A stretch of DNA of 64,000 nucleotides from Gordonibacter pamelaeae (GTDB lineage: Bacteria; Actinomycetota; Coriobacteriia; Coriobacteriales; Eggerthellaceae): assembly GCF_042665095.1 (NCBI RefSeq), contig NZ_JBHTBV010000011.1, one strand, 5' to 3'. Position numbers and translations under genes: made by a program. The notes below the pieces were generated by a model. The model worked only from the letters and a program-made list of their open reading frames with translations. It had not been told where the DNA came from and ran no database searches. Below are positions 1 through 10,000 of the stretch, in pieces. The first letter of the stretch is position 1. Each line of letters starts with the position of its first letter.

Positions 1-94
1 GGGCGTCGCGCTCGCGGAGGATGCTTCCTTTACATCGCAGGCCCCCGGACCATGTTGAACCGCATCCCAATTCTTGGACGGGCTAATAAGCGGC

Positions 95-1021
95 CTAGGC
101 CGCACATAGGGACTGATTCCGGAACTCTTCCGGGGTCAGTCCTTTCAGTTTAACCTGTCGCCGCCTCGTGTTCCAGTGGACGATGTAGGCGTCGAGGTCC
201 CTCTTGAACGCCTCGAAGCCGGGCCATTCGACGCCTCTGTAGAACTCGTCCTTGATGTGGCCGAACACCTGCTCCGTCGCGCCGTTGTCGATGCAGTTAC
301 CCTTGCGTGACATGCTCTGCACCACGCCCGCCTCCCTCAGCCTTCTGCACCATCCGGCCTGCTGGTACTGCCAGCCCATGTCCGAGTGAAGGATCGGGGC
401 GGCGCCCTCGGGCTTCTTGGCCAGCAGCCTGTCGAGCAGCTCGTGCTGCTGGGCCATGTTAGGGTGCAGCGACGTGGACCAGGCGAAGATCTCCTTGCTC
501 CCGAAGTCGTAGACCGGGGCGAAGTAGGCCTTGCCCCAGGGCTGCTTGAGCTCCGTGACGTCGGTGCCCATCTTCTGCCACGACCCGTCGGCCCCGAAGT
601 CGCGGCCGATCACGTTCTCGAAGGTCTTGCCGACCTTGCCCCTGTAGGAGTCGTACCTGTGGTAGTCGGTCTCGCGCCGGATACCGCAGCCGATGCCCAT
701 CTCGCGCATCATCTTCAGCACGGTCTTGTCGGCGACGCGCACGCCCTGCTCGGCTCGCAGGCACATCGCTATCTGGCGGTGCCCGCAGCCGTTCGCGGTG
801 CGCGAGAAGATCTCGCCGGCGGCCTCCCAGAGCTCAGGCCGCGTGGGAACCTTGGGGTGCGACGTCGCGTAATAGTAGCTCGACCTGGGCAGGCCGGCGG
901 CCTTCAGCAGGTCGGCGAGGGGCCATCGCCCTGAAAGCTCGCTCACTTCGCGCCCTTCGGCCGCCCCTTGGGCTTCGGCCTCAGCGCTTCCGGGCCGTCC
1001 TCCCGGTAGGCCTTCAGCCAC
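95..1021 (-). CDS. IS3 family transposase, catalytic subunit (OrfB)
   Basis: Integrase-core (DDE) transposase that cuts and joins the element ends. The three acidic positions are visible in order: GTDVTEL, then HSDMGWQY, then NCIDNGATEQVFGHIKDE, followed by the typical C-terminal WNTRRRQVKLKGLTPEEF. A short helical domain (PRSSYYY) precedes the core, as in IS150-like OrfB. The frame overlaps orfA by 79 bases and is in the -1 frame relative to it, so the active protein is probably an OrfAB fusion made by ribosomal slippage; the N-terminal part before VSELSGRWP may then be out-of-frame orfA sequence rather than a true start. The gene looks intact. Confidence 0.85.
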   Translation of the reverse strand: MAEGLPGGRPGSAEAEAQGAAEGREVSELSGRWPLADLLKAAGLPRSSYYYATSHPKVPTRPELWEAAGEIFSRTANGCGHRQIAMCLRAEQGVRVADKTVLKMMREMGIGCGIRRETDYHRYDSYRGKVGKTFENVIGRDFGADGSWQKMGTDVTELKQPWGKAYFAPVYDFGSKEIFAWSTSLHPNMAQQHELLDRLLAKKPEGAAPILHSDMGWQYQQAGWCRRLREAGVVQSMSRKGNCIDNGATEQVFGHIKDEFYRGVEWPGFEAFKRDLDAYIVHWNTRRRQVKLKGLTPEEFRNQSLCAA

Positions 1022-1218
1022 TTCTTGAACGAGCTGGTCGAGGCTATCCCGAACCTGGCCATGGCCTCGGGCTTGGTCATCCCCTCGTCTACGACCGCTC
1101 TGACGGCGGCCACCTTTGTCTCGAACGGGTAAATTGTCTTCTTCGCGCCCATCAAAGCTAGAACCTCGATGCCGACCGACCTATAGATGTCCAGCCATTT
1201 TCTCACGGTTTCTTGCAT
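943..1218 (-). CDS. IS3 family transposase, DNA-binding subunit (OrfA)
   Basis: A 91-residue protein with a helix-turn-helix of the IS3 OrfA type (TKVAAVRAVVDEGMTKPEAMARFGI then SSFKKWLKAY, paraphrased by these motifs) and a basic, proline-rich tail ending KPKGRPKGAK. It should bind the element ends and hand over to OrfB through a -1 frameshift. No classical A6G slippery run is visible in the overlap, so the slip site is not identified. Confidence 0.8.
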   Translation of the reverse strand: MQETVRKWLDIYRSVGIEVLALMGAKKTIYPFETKVAAVRAVVDEGMTKPEAMARFGIASTSSFKKWLKAYREDGPEALRPKPKGRPKGAK

Positions 1219-1316
1219 AGCAAACGACTGCCAACCAAGGCATAAGATTACAAGTGCTTAAGCCGTATCGGCCTTGGAAAGGCAGTTACTTTGACAAACA
1301 CTGGATAAACTCAGCG

Positions 1317-1994
1317 TCAAGGAGCACGGAGTTTGCGGGCGATACCCGAGAGGGCGACGTAGTGATGCTTCCTATCCTCGTTCTTCTTCCTATCGTAGTA
1401 GTCTCCGGAGTAGGGGTCGTTCCTCTTGGCGCAGTTGGCGGCCTACATGAGAGTCCATCGAAGCGCCCCGGGCCCGCGCTTCAACATGTGCCCGCCGGAT
1501 CTCACGGTCTCGCCGGATTCGCTCTTCGTAGGATCCATGCCGGCGCATCCCATGAGCTTGCGAGGGCCGTCGAAGGCGTTCGGATCGCCGATCTCGCCCG
1601 CGATGACGGAGGTGAGGGAGATGTCTATGCCGGGGATGGTGACGAGCCACTTGCCCCTCGTCCGCTATCATCGCCGCATCGAGCGCGTCGGTCTTGACCT
1701 TGCGGACCGTCCAGACGCCGCGGAAGGCGTCGGTCTGGATGGAGTTGATCACCGTGGCCTCGTAGCCGTGGGAGGTCAGGAGGTCGAACAGGGCCACCCA
1801 GTAGTGGCCCGTGGCCTCCATTCCGACCAGGCCGTTCTCCGGGGTCGTGCCGGCCTTGCGGAGCCTCTTCAGCATCTTCGCGAAGCAACTCGCCGTGTCG
1901 TTTAACTTGAACGACACGGCGACGGTGCGCCCGTCCCCTCGACGACGCTGGCGACATGGCTCCTCTTGGCGATGTCGATCCCGATGCAGACCAT
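1317..1994 (-). pseudogene. IS110 family transposase, decayed and internally deleted
   Basis: The DEDD-type transposase can be followed through three frames. It starts MVCIGIDIAKRSHVAS (ATG at 1994), shifts frame near 1925 into TVAVSFKLNDTASCF and GMEATGHYWVALFDLL, keeps the KTDALDAAMIADEG motif, then shifts near 1650 straight into the C-terminal IS116/IS110 domain (PGIDISLTSVIAGEIGD, LMGCAGMDPT). Later an in-frame TAG stands where family members read ALRWALMQAAN. The middle of the protein (about 140 residues by comparison with the usual length near 400) is missing. It cannot make an active recombinase. The 290 bases to the next gene show nothing coding. Confidence 0.8.
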
Positions 1995-2285
1995 GGCTTC
2001 CTCCGATCTCCACGCTTCACGGCGAGGCAGAGGTTCTCATGTGGTTTCCGCAGGCGCAACCTCATCGGATATACGGCGCCGCACGCCATCCTGCCGAATT
2101 CGCGTCCACCTGCGGGCCTGAGCGCCAGCTTTTTTAAAGAGCCCGGCTCCTAGGGGGTGCGGCAAGCGTCCCCCGCCCCATGCGCATCCCTTATCTCACA
2201 TTCGCGTCTACAAGAGAAGAGCGCGGCCACTGGACGAGAAGTGGCAAGAGCAGTATATGGGGGTACTATTTCATGTTGCCATTTA

Positions 2286-3191
2286 CTACTTCACGTATTG
2301 CAGTGCGCGTACAAAGCAGGTAAAGGGGATCTGACCGAGCATGTATTTTGCGTAACGACGCCAATGTGCTTTATTTCTGGGGTAGTTGGCGGCATGCCGC
2401 GCGATATTGAGGTTGTAAAGACAGCGATAGGCGTGAATCCCCCAGATGCGCCGGTCGGTGACGCCGATGCGTCTGAGGGCTTGTGTCATTTCTATCCAAC
2501 GATCCAGCGGCATGCGATAGTCGGCAATGCAGTTAGTGGAGGATGCTGTGCGTTCTTCGCGATAGCAATAAAATGCCTCATTGGTATAGGCGATGCTGTC
2601 AGCCTGGCACAACGTATCCACCATAAACGGATTGTCTACCCAGCCTGCCCCAGGGACTTCTCTAAAATAAATATGGTTTTCATCAAGGAAATCTTTACGA
2701 TAGATTGCCGACCAAATGGAAGGGTGGTAGCGCAGCAGTAAAGGTTCGTCTTCAATACAGAAAGGCTGTTTGGTGGCTTGGATGCGGTTATGAAAACCGC
2801 AGAGGTGCCGGTCAACGTCATCAGTTTCGCTCGCGCTCCAGTAGGCGGACTTTACCACATCGGGAAAGTCCAAACGTTTTGCAAGATTGAAAAGCGTAGC
2901 AAACATGTCGCCATCAAGGAAATCATCCGGTTCAACAATGCCAATATAGCGTCCTTGAGCTTCTCGCATGCCGCAGTTGAGTGTAGCTCCATAGCCTTCA
3001 TTTTGCTTGTCGATGATAACAATGCGCTCATCTTCGCGTGCGGCCAATTCAAGGACAGTAAGCGATTTGTCAGACGACCCATCGTTCAGACAGACAATCT
3101 CCATCTCCAAGCTGTTGTGGGGAATGCTTTTAAGACATTGTCCCACGTAAGCTTCGACGTTGTAGACGGGTATGAGAATGCTTATGTCCAT
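2286..3191 (-). CDS. Glycosyltransferase family 2 (GT-A fold)
   Basis: A 301-residue cytoplasmic or membrane-associated transferase with the GT2 N-terminal pattern: ISILIPVYNVEAYV, NDGSSD, NEGYGATLNCGM and the metal-binding EPDDF (DXD-like). The C-terminal half (IWSAIYRKDFL, GAGWVDNPFM, FYCYREE) resembles family members that add hexoses or amino sugars in polysaccharide loci; the acceptor and donor cannot be told. No membrane helices are evident. The start at 3191 has GGAG about 12 bases upstream on the minus strand. It is the first intact gene of the surface-glycan region and has low GC compared with the right end of the window. Confidence 0.85.
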   Translation of the reverse strand: MDISILIPVYNVEAYVGQCLKSIPHNSLEMEIVCLNDGSSDKSLTVLELAAREDERIVIIDKQNEGYGATLNCGMREAQGRYIGIVEPDDFLDGDMFATLFNLAKRLDFPDVVKSAYWSASETDDVDRHLCGFHNRIQATKQPFCIEDEPLLLRYHPSIWSAIYRKDFLDENHIYFREVPGAGWVDNPFMVDTLCQADSIAYTNEAFYCYREERTASSTNCIADYRMPLDRWIEMTQALRRIGVTDRRIWGIHAYRCLYNLNIARHAANYPRNKAHWRRYAKYMLGQIPFTCFVRALQYVK

Positions 3192-3249
3192 AAATTCACG
3201 CTACTCCATAGTTGCATAGTGTGTAATTTTGTCATAGAACGTGTTCGCT

Positions 3250-3279
3250 ATGGTGGCTTGACCTATGTCAAGCCACCAT
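3250..3279. terminator. Perfect 13-bp hairpin beside the glf remnant
   Basis: ATGGTGGCTTGAC at 3250-3262 is exactly complementary to 3267-3279 with a four-base loop (CTAT). There is no clear T run on either side, so it is a stem-loop that may end transcription but is not a canonical intrinsic terminator. It lies between the start of the GT2 gene and the decayed glf gene. Confidence 0.4.
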
Positions 3280-3411
3280 TGAGTTTCATCCTGCAAGCCT
3301 TCTTCATTAGTTACTGGTACACTATAGCGCATTACCTGCACTGCTATGGAATGACTTTCAGATGCGTCCTTGCGTATTGTTGGACTTCAAAGGAAAGGAT
3401 TGCATCTTAGC

Positions 3412-3870
3412 AATTTCAATTATGATTATCTGGTGGTTGGAGCGGGCGTTTCATCGGCGATATGTGTACGAGGCCCTGCAGGTGGGTGAGACAGCCTGGT
3501 CATAGATCGGTGCAATCATATTGCTGGAAACATCCACACCTAAGAGGTTGAAGGCATCAACGTTTAGCGCTATGGCGCGCACAACTCTCGCACCCCACTT
3601 ACACCGACAGGGGACTACGCGAATAAGTTTGTAGAGTTTAACAAACTATATAAACGCATTCATTGCTCTGCATAAAGATGAGTTGTGCAACATGCCGCCA
3701 CATGAACACATTCTTGAAGATGTGGGGTGTGTACATTCCGATCGAGGTGCGCGCTGCTATTGTTGAGCGGAAAGCTTGCACGGTGTGGGAAAGCCTGCCA
3801 ACTTGGGAAACAGTTGGGAAGGACGGCGAGAAGGCTTGTGGGAGAGCTTGGGGCACGCCCTATCAGGTGA
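3412..3870 (+). pseudogene. glf: UDP-galactopyranose mutase remnant (glf), multiply inactivated
   Basis: Reading 3412-3675 in one frame gives an unmistakable Glf N terminus: NFNYDYLVVGAG (FAD-binding Rossmann motif), SLVIDRCNHIAGN, EVEGINV, RYGAH, then KFVEFNKLYKRI. It is interrupted by three in-frame stops: TGA at 3487, TAA at 3541 and TAG at 3565. The similarity continues with two frame changes as KDELCNMPPH and then MNTFLKMWGVYIPIEVRAAI, and fades after about 3830. AAAGGAAAGG at about 3390 would have been the ribosome site. Glf makes UDP-galactofuranose; this copy is dead, although a GlfT2-like transferase lies at 26312. Confidence 0.85.
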
Positions 3871-4263
3871 AAGAAGAGGCTTTACAGCTTCTGCAAAAAG
3901 CAGCCCGCCTGAGTCGAACATCTCAAAGCACAACCTCAACAGCTTCGAGTCATACGGGGAAAACGGCGGGCGATGCTGTCAGGTTCCAGGTTGCCGGGCA
4001 GAAAGCTTGAGCGCTCCATTACAGTGGATATCGATCTGATGGAGTCATGTTCAAGGTGCTTGGCGGTCCCGATTAGGCGATCGCACCAGGCACGAAGCCT
4101 ATCTAGGGCTCGACGTCAACAAGCAGTCCAATTGAGCCTATGCCGTCGACTGTCTTTTATCTAACCGTTACTTGATTTCACCACTATGTTTCAGATTTCT
4201 ATGTTTGTCTTGCGCAATAATATCGCAAGAACGAGAGCGATCTGCTAAAGAAACGAATGTGGA
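3871..4263. other. No recognisable gene, probably decayed DNA
   Basis: The stretch follows the glf remnant and holds only short frames without family resemblance. It may be the unrecognisable rest of glf or another dead gene. I see no RNA gene, repeat or promoter here. Confidence 0.4.
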
Positions 4264-5208
4264 TTAGTGGTTGAACCTGCGATAAGCCTCGGTCACCTGC
4301 AATTCGTATTGCTTGCGGGTACCCTTCACCACGGTGTCTAAGATAAGCCCACAGGAAAAGGACAGCAGCCCAATGAATACCAATGCCATCGCTAAAAGGG
4401 CGCTTGGCAGTTTTGGAACAAGCCCGGTGGTGGCAAATTCCCATACTATCGGTACACCGGCAATCAAGCCTAACATGCAGAACAAAAGTGCCACCCAGGA
4501 AAACAGGGCGAGTGGTCGGTAGTCTTTAAAGAGCGACAAAATCATAAGAAGCACCTTTACGCCATCAGAAAATGTGTCAAGTTTGCTCTCTGAGCCCTCA
4601 GGGCGGTCGCGATAGTCAATAGGTACTTCAGTCACGCGCCAGCGCTTGTCCACCGCATGGATGGAAAGCTCCGTTTCAATTTCAAAGCCCGGTGAGAGCA
4701 CGGGTATGGTTTTGGCAAATACGGCGTTGTAGGCGCGATAGCCAGTCATAACATCTGAGAACTTAAAGCCGTAGATCCACTTGATAAGCGTGCGCACCAA
4801 GTTATTACCAAAGCCGTGGAAGGCGCGGTCATTTTCTTCGCCATAGGTGCCGTTAGATAAACGATCTCCCACTACCATGTCAGCCTCGTCGGACAGAAGT
4901 GGGGCTAGAAGCTCAGGAGCGGCTTCAGCTGGGTAGGTGTCATCGCCATCCACCATAATGTAGTAATCGGCATTAATATCGCGCATCATCTGGCGTACGA
5001 CGTTGCCTTTGCCCTGACGCCGCTCTACGCGTACTACCGCTCCGTGTTCGCGTGCGATATCCCCTGTGCCATCTGAGGAGTTGTTGTCATACACATAGAT
5101 GGTGGCCTCTGGCAGCACGCGGTGAAAATCGTCCACCACCTTACCAATAGTAATGGCTTCGTTGTAGCAGGGTATAAGCACCGCCACGGTCCAGTTTCTA
5201 TTACTCAT
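4264..5208 (-). CDS. DPM1-like glycosyltransferase family 2 with C-terminal membrane helices
   Basis: A 314-residue polyprenyl-phosphate-type GT2. The N-terminal GT-A domain shows VAVLIPCYNEAITIGKVV, YDNNSSDGT, GKGNVVRQM and MVDGDDTYP (metal-binding DXD), then GDRLSNGTY and TGYRAYN. The last 90 residues carry two hydrophobic helices (FSWVALLFCMLGLIAG; LLAMALVFIGLLSFSCG). Such enzymes usually load a sugar on undecaprenyl phosphate, or modify a lipid-linked glycan, at the inner membrane face. I chose the ATG at 5208; a GTG at 5220 would add four residues. The gene overlaps the stop of the upstream membrane protein by 8 bases, so the two are probably co-translated. Confidence 0.85.
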   Translation of the reverse strand: MSNRNWTVAVLIPCYNEAITIGKVVDDFHRVLPEATIYVYDNNSSDGTGDIAREHGAVVRVERRQGKGNVVRQMMRDINADYYIMVDGDDTYPAEAAPELLAPLLSDEADMVVGDRLSNGTYGEENDRAFHGFGNNLVRTLIKWIYGFKFSDVMTGYRAYNAVFAKTIPVLSPGFEIETELSIHAVDKRWRVTEVPIDYRDRPEGSESKLDTFSDGVKVLLMILSLFKDYRPLALFSWVALLFCMLGLIAGVPIVWEFATTGLVPKLPSALLAMALVFIGLLSFSCGLILDTVVKGTRKQYELQVTEAYRRFNH

Positions 5209-6883
5209 TACCAAGGACACCTTGCGTATTGGGGATGGTTGGTTTTTTCATCCGGTTGTCAGTTGTTTTCGTGATTGGAGAGATGCGGTTTCCGTAAAGA
5301 CAAAGCGCAATCATAAGGGGTAGGGCAAGGTGGACAGCGAATACATAGCGAAACTCACACCAAGCGGGAGCGGCTATGAGCATAGTTCCAATAAGCACAG
5401 CTAAGGGCAAGAGGGGCAGCAACTGTCCTCGACGATAAGCCTGGAAGAGCAGCGTGAAAAGCAGCACCCACGTGAGCATGCCAACCGATAAAAGAGGGTA
5501 GGCGAGAGTTGCAAAATGCTTCATGTCGCTATTGTAGGCATTGTCTATTGAGGGCAAGAAACTTTGAGCATCGTTGCCAAGATAGGCGCTGGGGACAATC
5601 AACCACGATGAAACGCTTGGATCCCAATATCCCCTTGTTTGCCAGCCCCAAGCCTCGATATAAGGAATAAGGTTTCGAGGCGCCATACTAAGATAAAGAT
5701 CAAGAAATTCGCTCTTGTGAGTGTTGAGGTACTCATCGTTGAACGCTTCATTAAATTTTATACCATCGGCAAGCGTTTTATCATAGCCCGTCTTGAGTTC
5801 ATCCAAGGGAATAAAGTCTTCCATTTTATCGACATCGGTATCATTGTAGTTGCCATAGCTGAATGCAGCCCCCAGTTGCTGCAAGGGAATGCCGACCGAT
5901 TCAGCGAAGCTGCCGCTCTTGATTCCCGTCAAGGATATGATGCCAGACCAGCAGATGGATACGACCAGCGTACCTACAAGAAACATCAGACAAAACTTTC
6001 GTAATGGTTGGTAGAAAATCAGTCCTATAGCGAAGGTCGCTAGGAGGATATAGATGCCGTTGCTGCGCAGAAAGAATACGCCCAGCGTCAATGCAATAAA
6101 ACGAACAAGCCAGCTTTTATGGGTACGAAGAGCACTATTACTTCTTACCAAGTCGAAAAGGGCAAGAATGAATAATAGCAATACTGCCGAAAACAGTATG
6201 TCTTTCCACATGGTAATGGCATAGCGGGGAATGATGGGGTTCAGCGCGAAGAAGGCTGCGGTAGCTACCACAAACCAAGGTGGCACCCCTCCCCTCCTAT
6301 AAAGCCACCAGGTGACGTAAGCAAGAGTGGCGGCAAGGCAGGTCATTTGGAATAGGCTGAAAAGGGCAACCCCTAAACCAAGGTTTCCCACCAGAACACC
6401 AATTCGGACAAAGAATGTTACTACGAACGTGAAAACAACCGGGTGGTGGTTTGATAGGCCCCCTATGCCACTTGGTTCCCATGCTATGTTGAGCGCCTGA
6501 TTTATTGACGAGTTTGAATCGTTGGTAGCATAGCCGGGGTAGTGCCCAAGAAGCGCTATAAGACAAGACAGTTCAATGGCAATAAAGGCAACAAGAAATA
6601 CGGTACGAGATTGTGCTCGTGTCGGGTTTCGCTCTCTTTCGATGTTCGCTCTTCCGTTAAGTTTGTGCCAAATCCAAAGAACGACAGGGCAAAGGAAAAT
6701 ACAACACAACAGACAGAAGCAAACAGCCTCGCGCGCCATTAAGACTTCGTCAAGCCACAGCCCAAAAAAGATCGATGTTGATACAAACAAGGAAAAGAAG
6801 AAGGCTAAAACAATATCGGTGGGTTTGCGATAGCCAATCGTCTTCCCAATATTTGAGCGTAAGCGAAGGAGCGCGTCGGACAT
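5201..6883 (-). CDS. Large polytopic membrane protein, DUF6020/GT-C-like
   Basis: About 560 residues with roughly a dozen hydrophobic segments and one long extracytoplasmic loop toward the C terminus (residues about 340-460). The first loop carries HYPGYATNDS and NHHPVVFT, an acidic/histidine layout resembling GT-C lipid-linked sugar transferases; I recall similar proteins under DUF6020, but this is recognition from memory. The start at 6883 (MSDALLRL) has AGGAA seven bases upstream; the frame stays open further up but contains no better site. It overlaps the downstream DPM1-like GT2, which suggests the pair works together: the GT2 makes a lipid-phosphate sugar and this protein uses it outside. 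Confidence 0.7.
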   Translation of the reverse strand: MSDALLRLRSNIGKTIGYRKPTDIVLAFFFSLFVSTSIFFGLWLDEVLMAREAVCFCLLCCIFLCPVVLWIWHKLNGRANIERERNPTRAQSRTVFLVAFIAIELSCLIALLGHYPGYATNDSNSSINQALNIAWEPSGIGGLSNHHPVVFTFVVTFFVRIGVLVGNLGLGVALFSLFQMTCLAATLAYVTWWLYRRGGVPPWFVVATAAFFALNPIIPRYAITMWKDILFSAVLLLFILALFDLVRSNSALRTHKSWLVRFIALTLGVFFLRSNGIYILLATFAIGLIFYQPLRKFCLMFLVGTLVVSICWSGIISLTGIKSGSFAESVGIPLQQLGAAFSYGNYNDTDVDKMEDFIPLDELKTGYDKTLADGIKFNEAFNDEYLNTHKSEFLDLYLSMAPRNLIPYIEAWGWQTRGYWDPSVSSWLIVPSAYLGNDAQSFLPSIDNAYNSDMKHFATLAYPLLSVGMLTWVLLFTLLFQAYRRGQLLPLLPLAVLIGTMLIAAPAWCEFRYVFAVHLALPLMIALCLYGNRISPITKTTDNRMKKPTIPNTQGVLGNE

Positions 6884-7073
6884 GGCAGGGTTCCTGAGCC
6901 TTTCGTGTAAGCGAATGCTTATGGTACCGCAAGCTATCAGGTATTTGGAGTATATGAGAAAAAAAAGAAAGCTTTGATATCTTTTGTACAATGTGCGAAG
7001 TATCGATACGCACATGCCAAAGGAGCAAGCTGCTCGCCTGCGATTATCTGTGAAGGGGCTATTGGTCCGCATT

Positions 7074-10000
7074 ATGTCGGTAAATAATAAGAAGAATTAT
7101 CCGTTGATTTCGGTGATTATACCCGTATATGGCACCGAAGACTATTTGACGACGTGTCTCGAAAGTGTCTTTGCTCAGACCTATCAAAACATTGAAGTGA
7201 TTATTGTTAATGATGCGTCGCCGGGAAACGTTGCGTCTATTGTGGCCGATTATCAAAGCAAGGGCCATGGGCTGGTATATGTTGAACACGAGAATAACCG
7301 AGGGCTCTTTCGTGCTCGCATCAGCGGTCTTGAAGCTATGAGCGGCGAGTATTTTTCTTTTCTTGATGCCGACGATAGAATTTCTATCGATTTCTTTCGC
7401 CTGGCGGTTACAACTGCCATTGAACAAGACGCCGACATTGTGGTGAATGAATTTCTTGAAGCCTATGACGATGGAAGGCTCTACTTTCCCAATCGCAGCC
7501 TTCAACAGACCGATATTGAACTGGAAGGCCCTGCTATTCTGAGTGCACTCATGCATCAACATGGGCTTGATTATGGGTGGCATATTGCTTGTAGCAAGGT
7601 ATTTTCGCGCTTTGTGTGGGAACGAACCCGGAGCGTGCTTGAAGCGTATACAGGCCATTTAATTATGTGCGAAGATATAGCTTTTTCGGTATCCTTTTAC
7701 TCACAAGCGCGTAAGCTAGCAACAACCCACGGAGAGTTCTACTTCTATTGTCGTCATGATTCCTCGTCAACGCGCAAGAAGGCCACAAGCAAAGAGCAGG
7801 ACATGAAGGCAATAGCTGACATTTGCACCGCCTTCGATATTGTGGAAGCATCGCTGAGTGTTGTCGGCATGAAAGAAACGTACTACCAGGAGGAATCGCA
7901 GTGGCGTGAACTGTTGGCAAAGTCCTGGCAGGCAAGGGTGGTATCGTCCGACTTGTCCAGCGACGATAAAGCTGACTTGGTGAGTGCCATTGAAAACCTG
8001 AATCTTGGAAGAAAGGTGCCCGCGTTCGAAGAAGAAGACTATTTCTTTGATAAACGGGCGGTAGAGGTTGAGCATCTTCCTTTGCAGGACATCAAGGCCG
8101 CATTTGCTAATCCGTCTTGTTCGTATGTTAGCTTCGATGTATTCGATACACTGGTGCTCCGTCCTTTTTGGCATCCGACCGATCTGTTTGAATTGATGGA
8201 ACAAGATGTGACGGCCATGGTGGGGGTAAAGGATAGGTTTATCTTTGCACAACTTCGGATAGAGGCTGAAAAAATTGCTCGTGACCGGAACTATCAGTCA
8301 TTCGGGTATGCCCATGAAGTCACCCTCGATGCAATCTATGAAATCCTAGCAGAGCTTTGCCCCCCTCTGTCTGGTCATATTGAAGACATAAAGCAACTCG
8401 AATTGCACTATGAACTCAAGTTTTGCCGAGGGCGCAAAAAGGGCAAAGAGTTGCTGCAATGTGCTCAGATGATTGGGAAAAAGGTAATCTGTGTTTCGGA
8501 TATGTACTTGCCAGCGGACTTTATTGAAAAGATGCTGGCGCACTGCGGCTACGAGGGCATTGAGGCGCTGTATTGTTCCAGCGGACTGGGCTATTCTAAA
8601 GCGGAAGGAACGCTATATAGCCACATCTCGCAGGAACGCAAGGTCGATCCAAGCGCCTTCGTGCATGTGGGGGATAATGTTCATGCGGATGTTGAAATGG
8701 CCAAACAATGCGGGTGGAAGGCGTTTCTTCTTCCTAAACCTTTAGATTTATTCACCAACCAGTTGTCGGAGTATATTTATGCGGGGGACTATTACTGGTT
8801 AGCTGCCGAAGGGAATAATGGCGCCATCAGGCAGTCAAGCGGCCTGCATTTTTTGGGTATCAGGTGCATGTATGCCATGATAGCCAATAAGCTGTTTGAT
8901 GACCCCTTTGTGCACGTTCGAAAAGATAGCGACTTCAATGCAAACCCGTACTTTGTTGGCTACTATGCTTTAGGAATGCATGTGTTAGCCATTGCTGATT
9001 GGCTCGCATTTTTGGCGCAAGATCGTCATTTTGAGAACCTTCTGTTTGTGGCACGCGACGGATTCTTGCCAAAAAAGGCGTTTGACGCATTAAACAAAGT
9101 CTACCAACTGCCGCTTACGACCGACTATCTCTACACGTCTCGCAAGGCTATGCTTCCCCTGATGCTTCAAAACGAAGCGAGTCTACACATGCTACCGCGT
9201 AATATAGTCTTTCAATATCAAACCCCTCGCAAGATGATTAAGCTGCTGGGAAAATTTATGCAGGATGTCCAGGTGGTGACTTGTCAGCAAGAAATTGAGC
9301 AGGCAGGTTTTGCGTATGACGAACGGTTTGAGTCTCTTGAGTCCTTCGAATCGTTTATATCGTTCTTTAACCGTCATTATTACCACAAGCGTGCTTTCTC
9401 GGCTTATTCTCAAGAAATGAAAGAATACCTTGCGTCAAAGTGTCAGGGGAAAAGTGCGACGTTTGATGTGGGCTATAATCTGCGCCTTGAGTCCACCTTG
9501 GCGGGACTGTATGGGTTTGATATTACGGCATGTTATTTACACATCGATTGCGACTTGCCTTTGGATCGAAAAAGTCTGAGCGGTGCCCATCTTGAGACCC
9601 TGTATCCTTTTTCTCCGACTATTCAGGGCTCCTTGCGTGAGCATCTGTTAAGCGAACTTGGTCCTTCCTGTATTGGGTACGATTGCAGCGGGGGAGAACC
9701 CGCTCCTTTGTTTGAAAACTTCCAGACGAATTACCAGACCAGGTATGTGACGGAAACCATGCAGCAAGCCGCCTTGGATTTCGTGAGTGATATGATAGAC
9801 ACCTTTGGCGCGGATATCAGACGCCTTCCCTTTCGCAGTGTCGATGCTTGCATGCCCATTGAGTATTTTTACCAACATGCCAAAGCATTCGATAGAACTT
9901 TGTTTTCAGCTACGCCTTTTGAGGATGATATGGGCATTGGCCGTCTTACCCTTATGGAAGCTTGGGAAGGCGAAATCAATGCGGCGCGCGATAAAGACTT

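Larger units (their letters stand above)
53..1300 (-). mobile_element. IS3-family insertion sequence (IS150-like), ends approximate
   Basis: Two overlapping reading frames on the minus strand have the orfA/orfB layout of the IS3 family, and the whole unit is about 1.25 kb, the usual size. The ends are guesses: TGTTGAAC at 53 on the plus strand and TGTTTGTC on the minus strand at about 1300 both start with TGTT at a plausible distance from the genes, but I cannot see a convincing long inverted repeat or a target duplication. A decayed IS110 copy lies immediately to the right. Confidence 0.5.
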
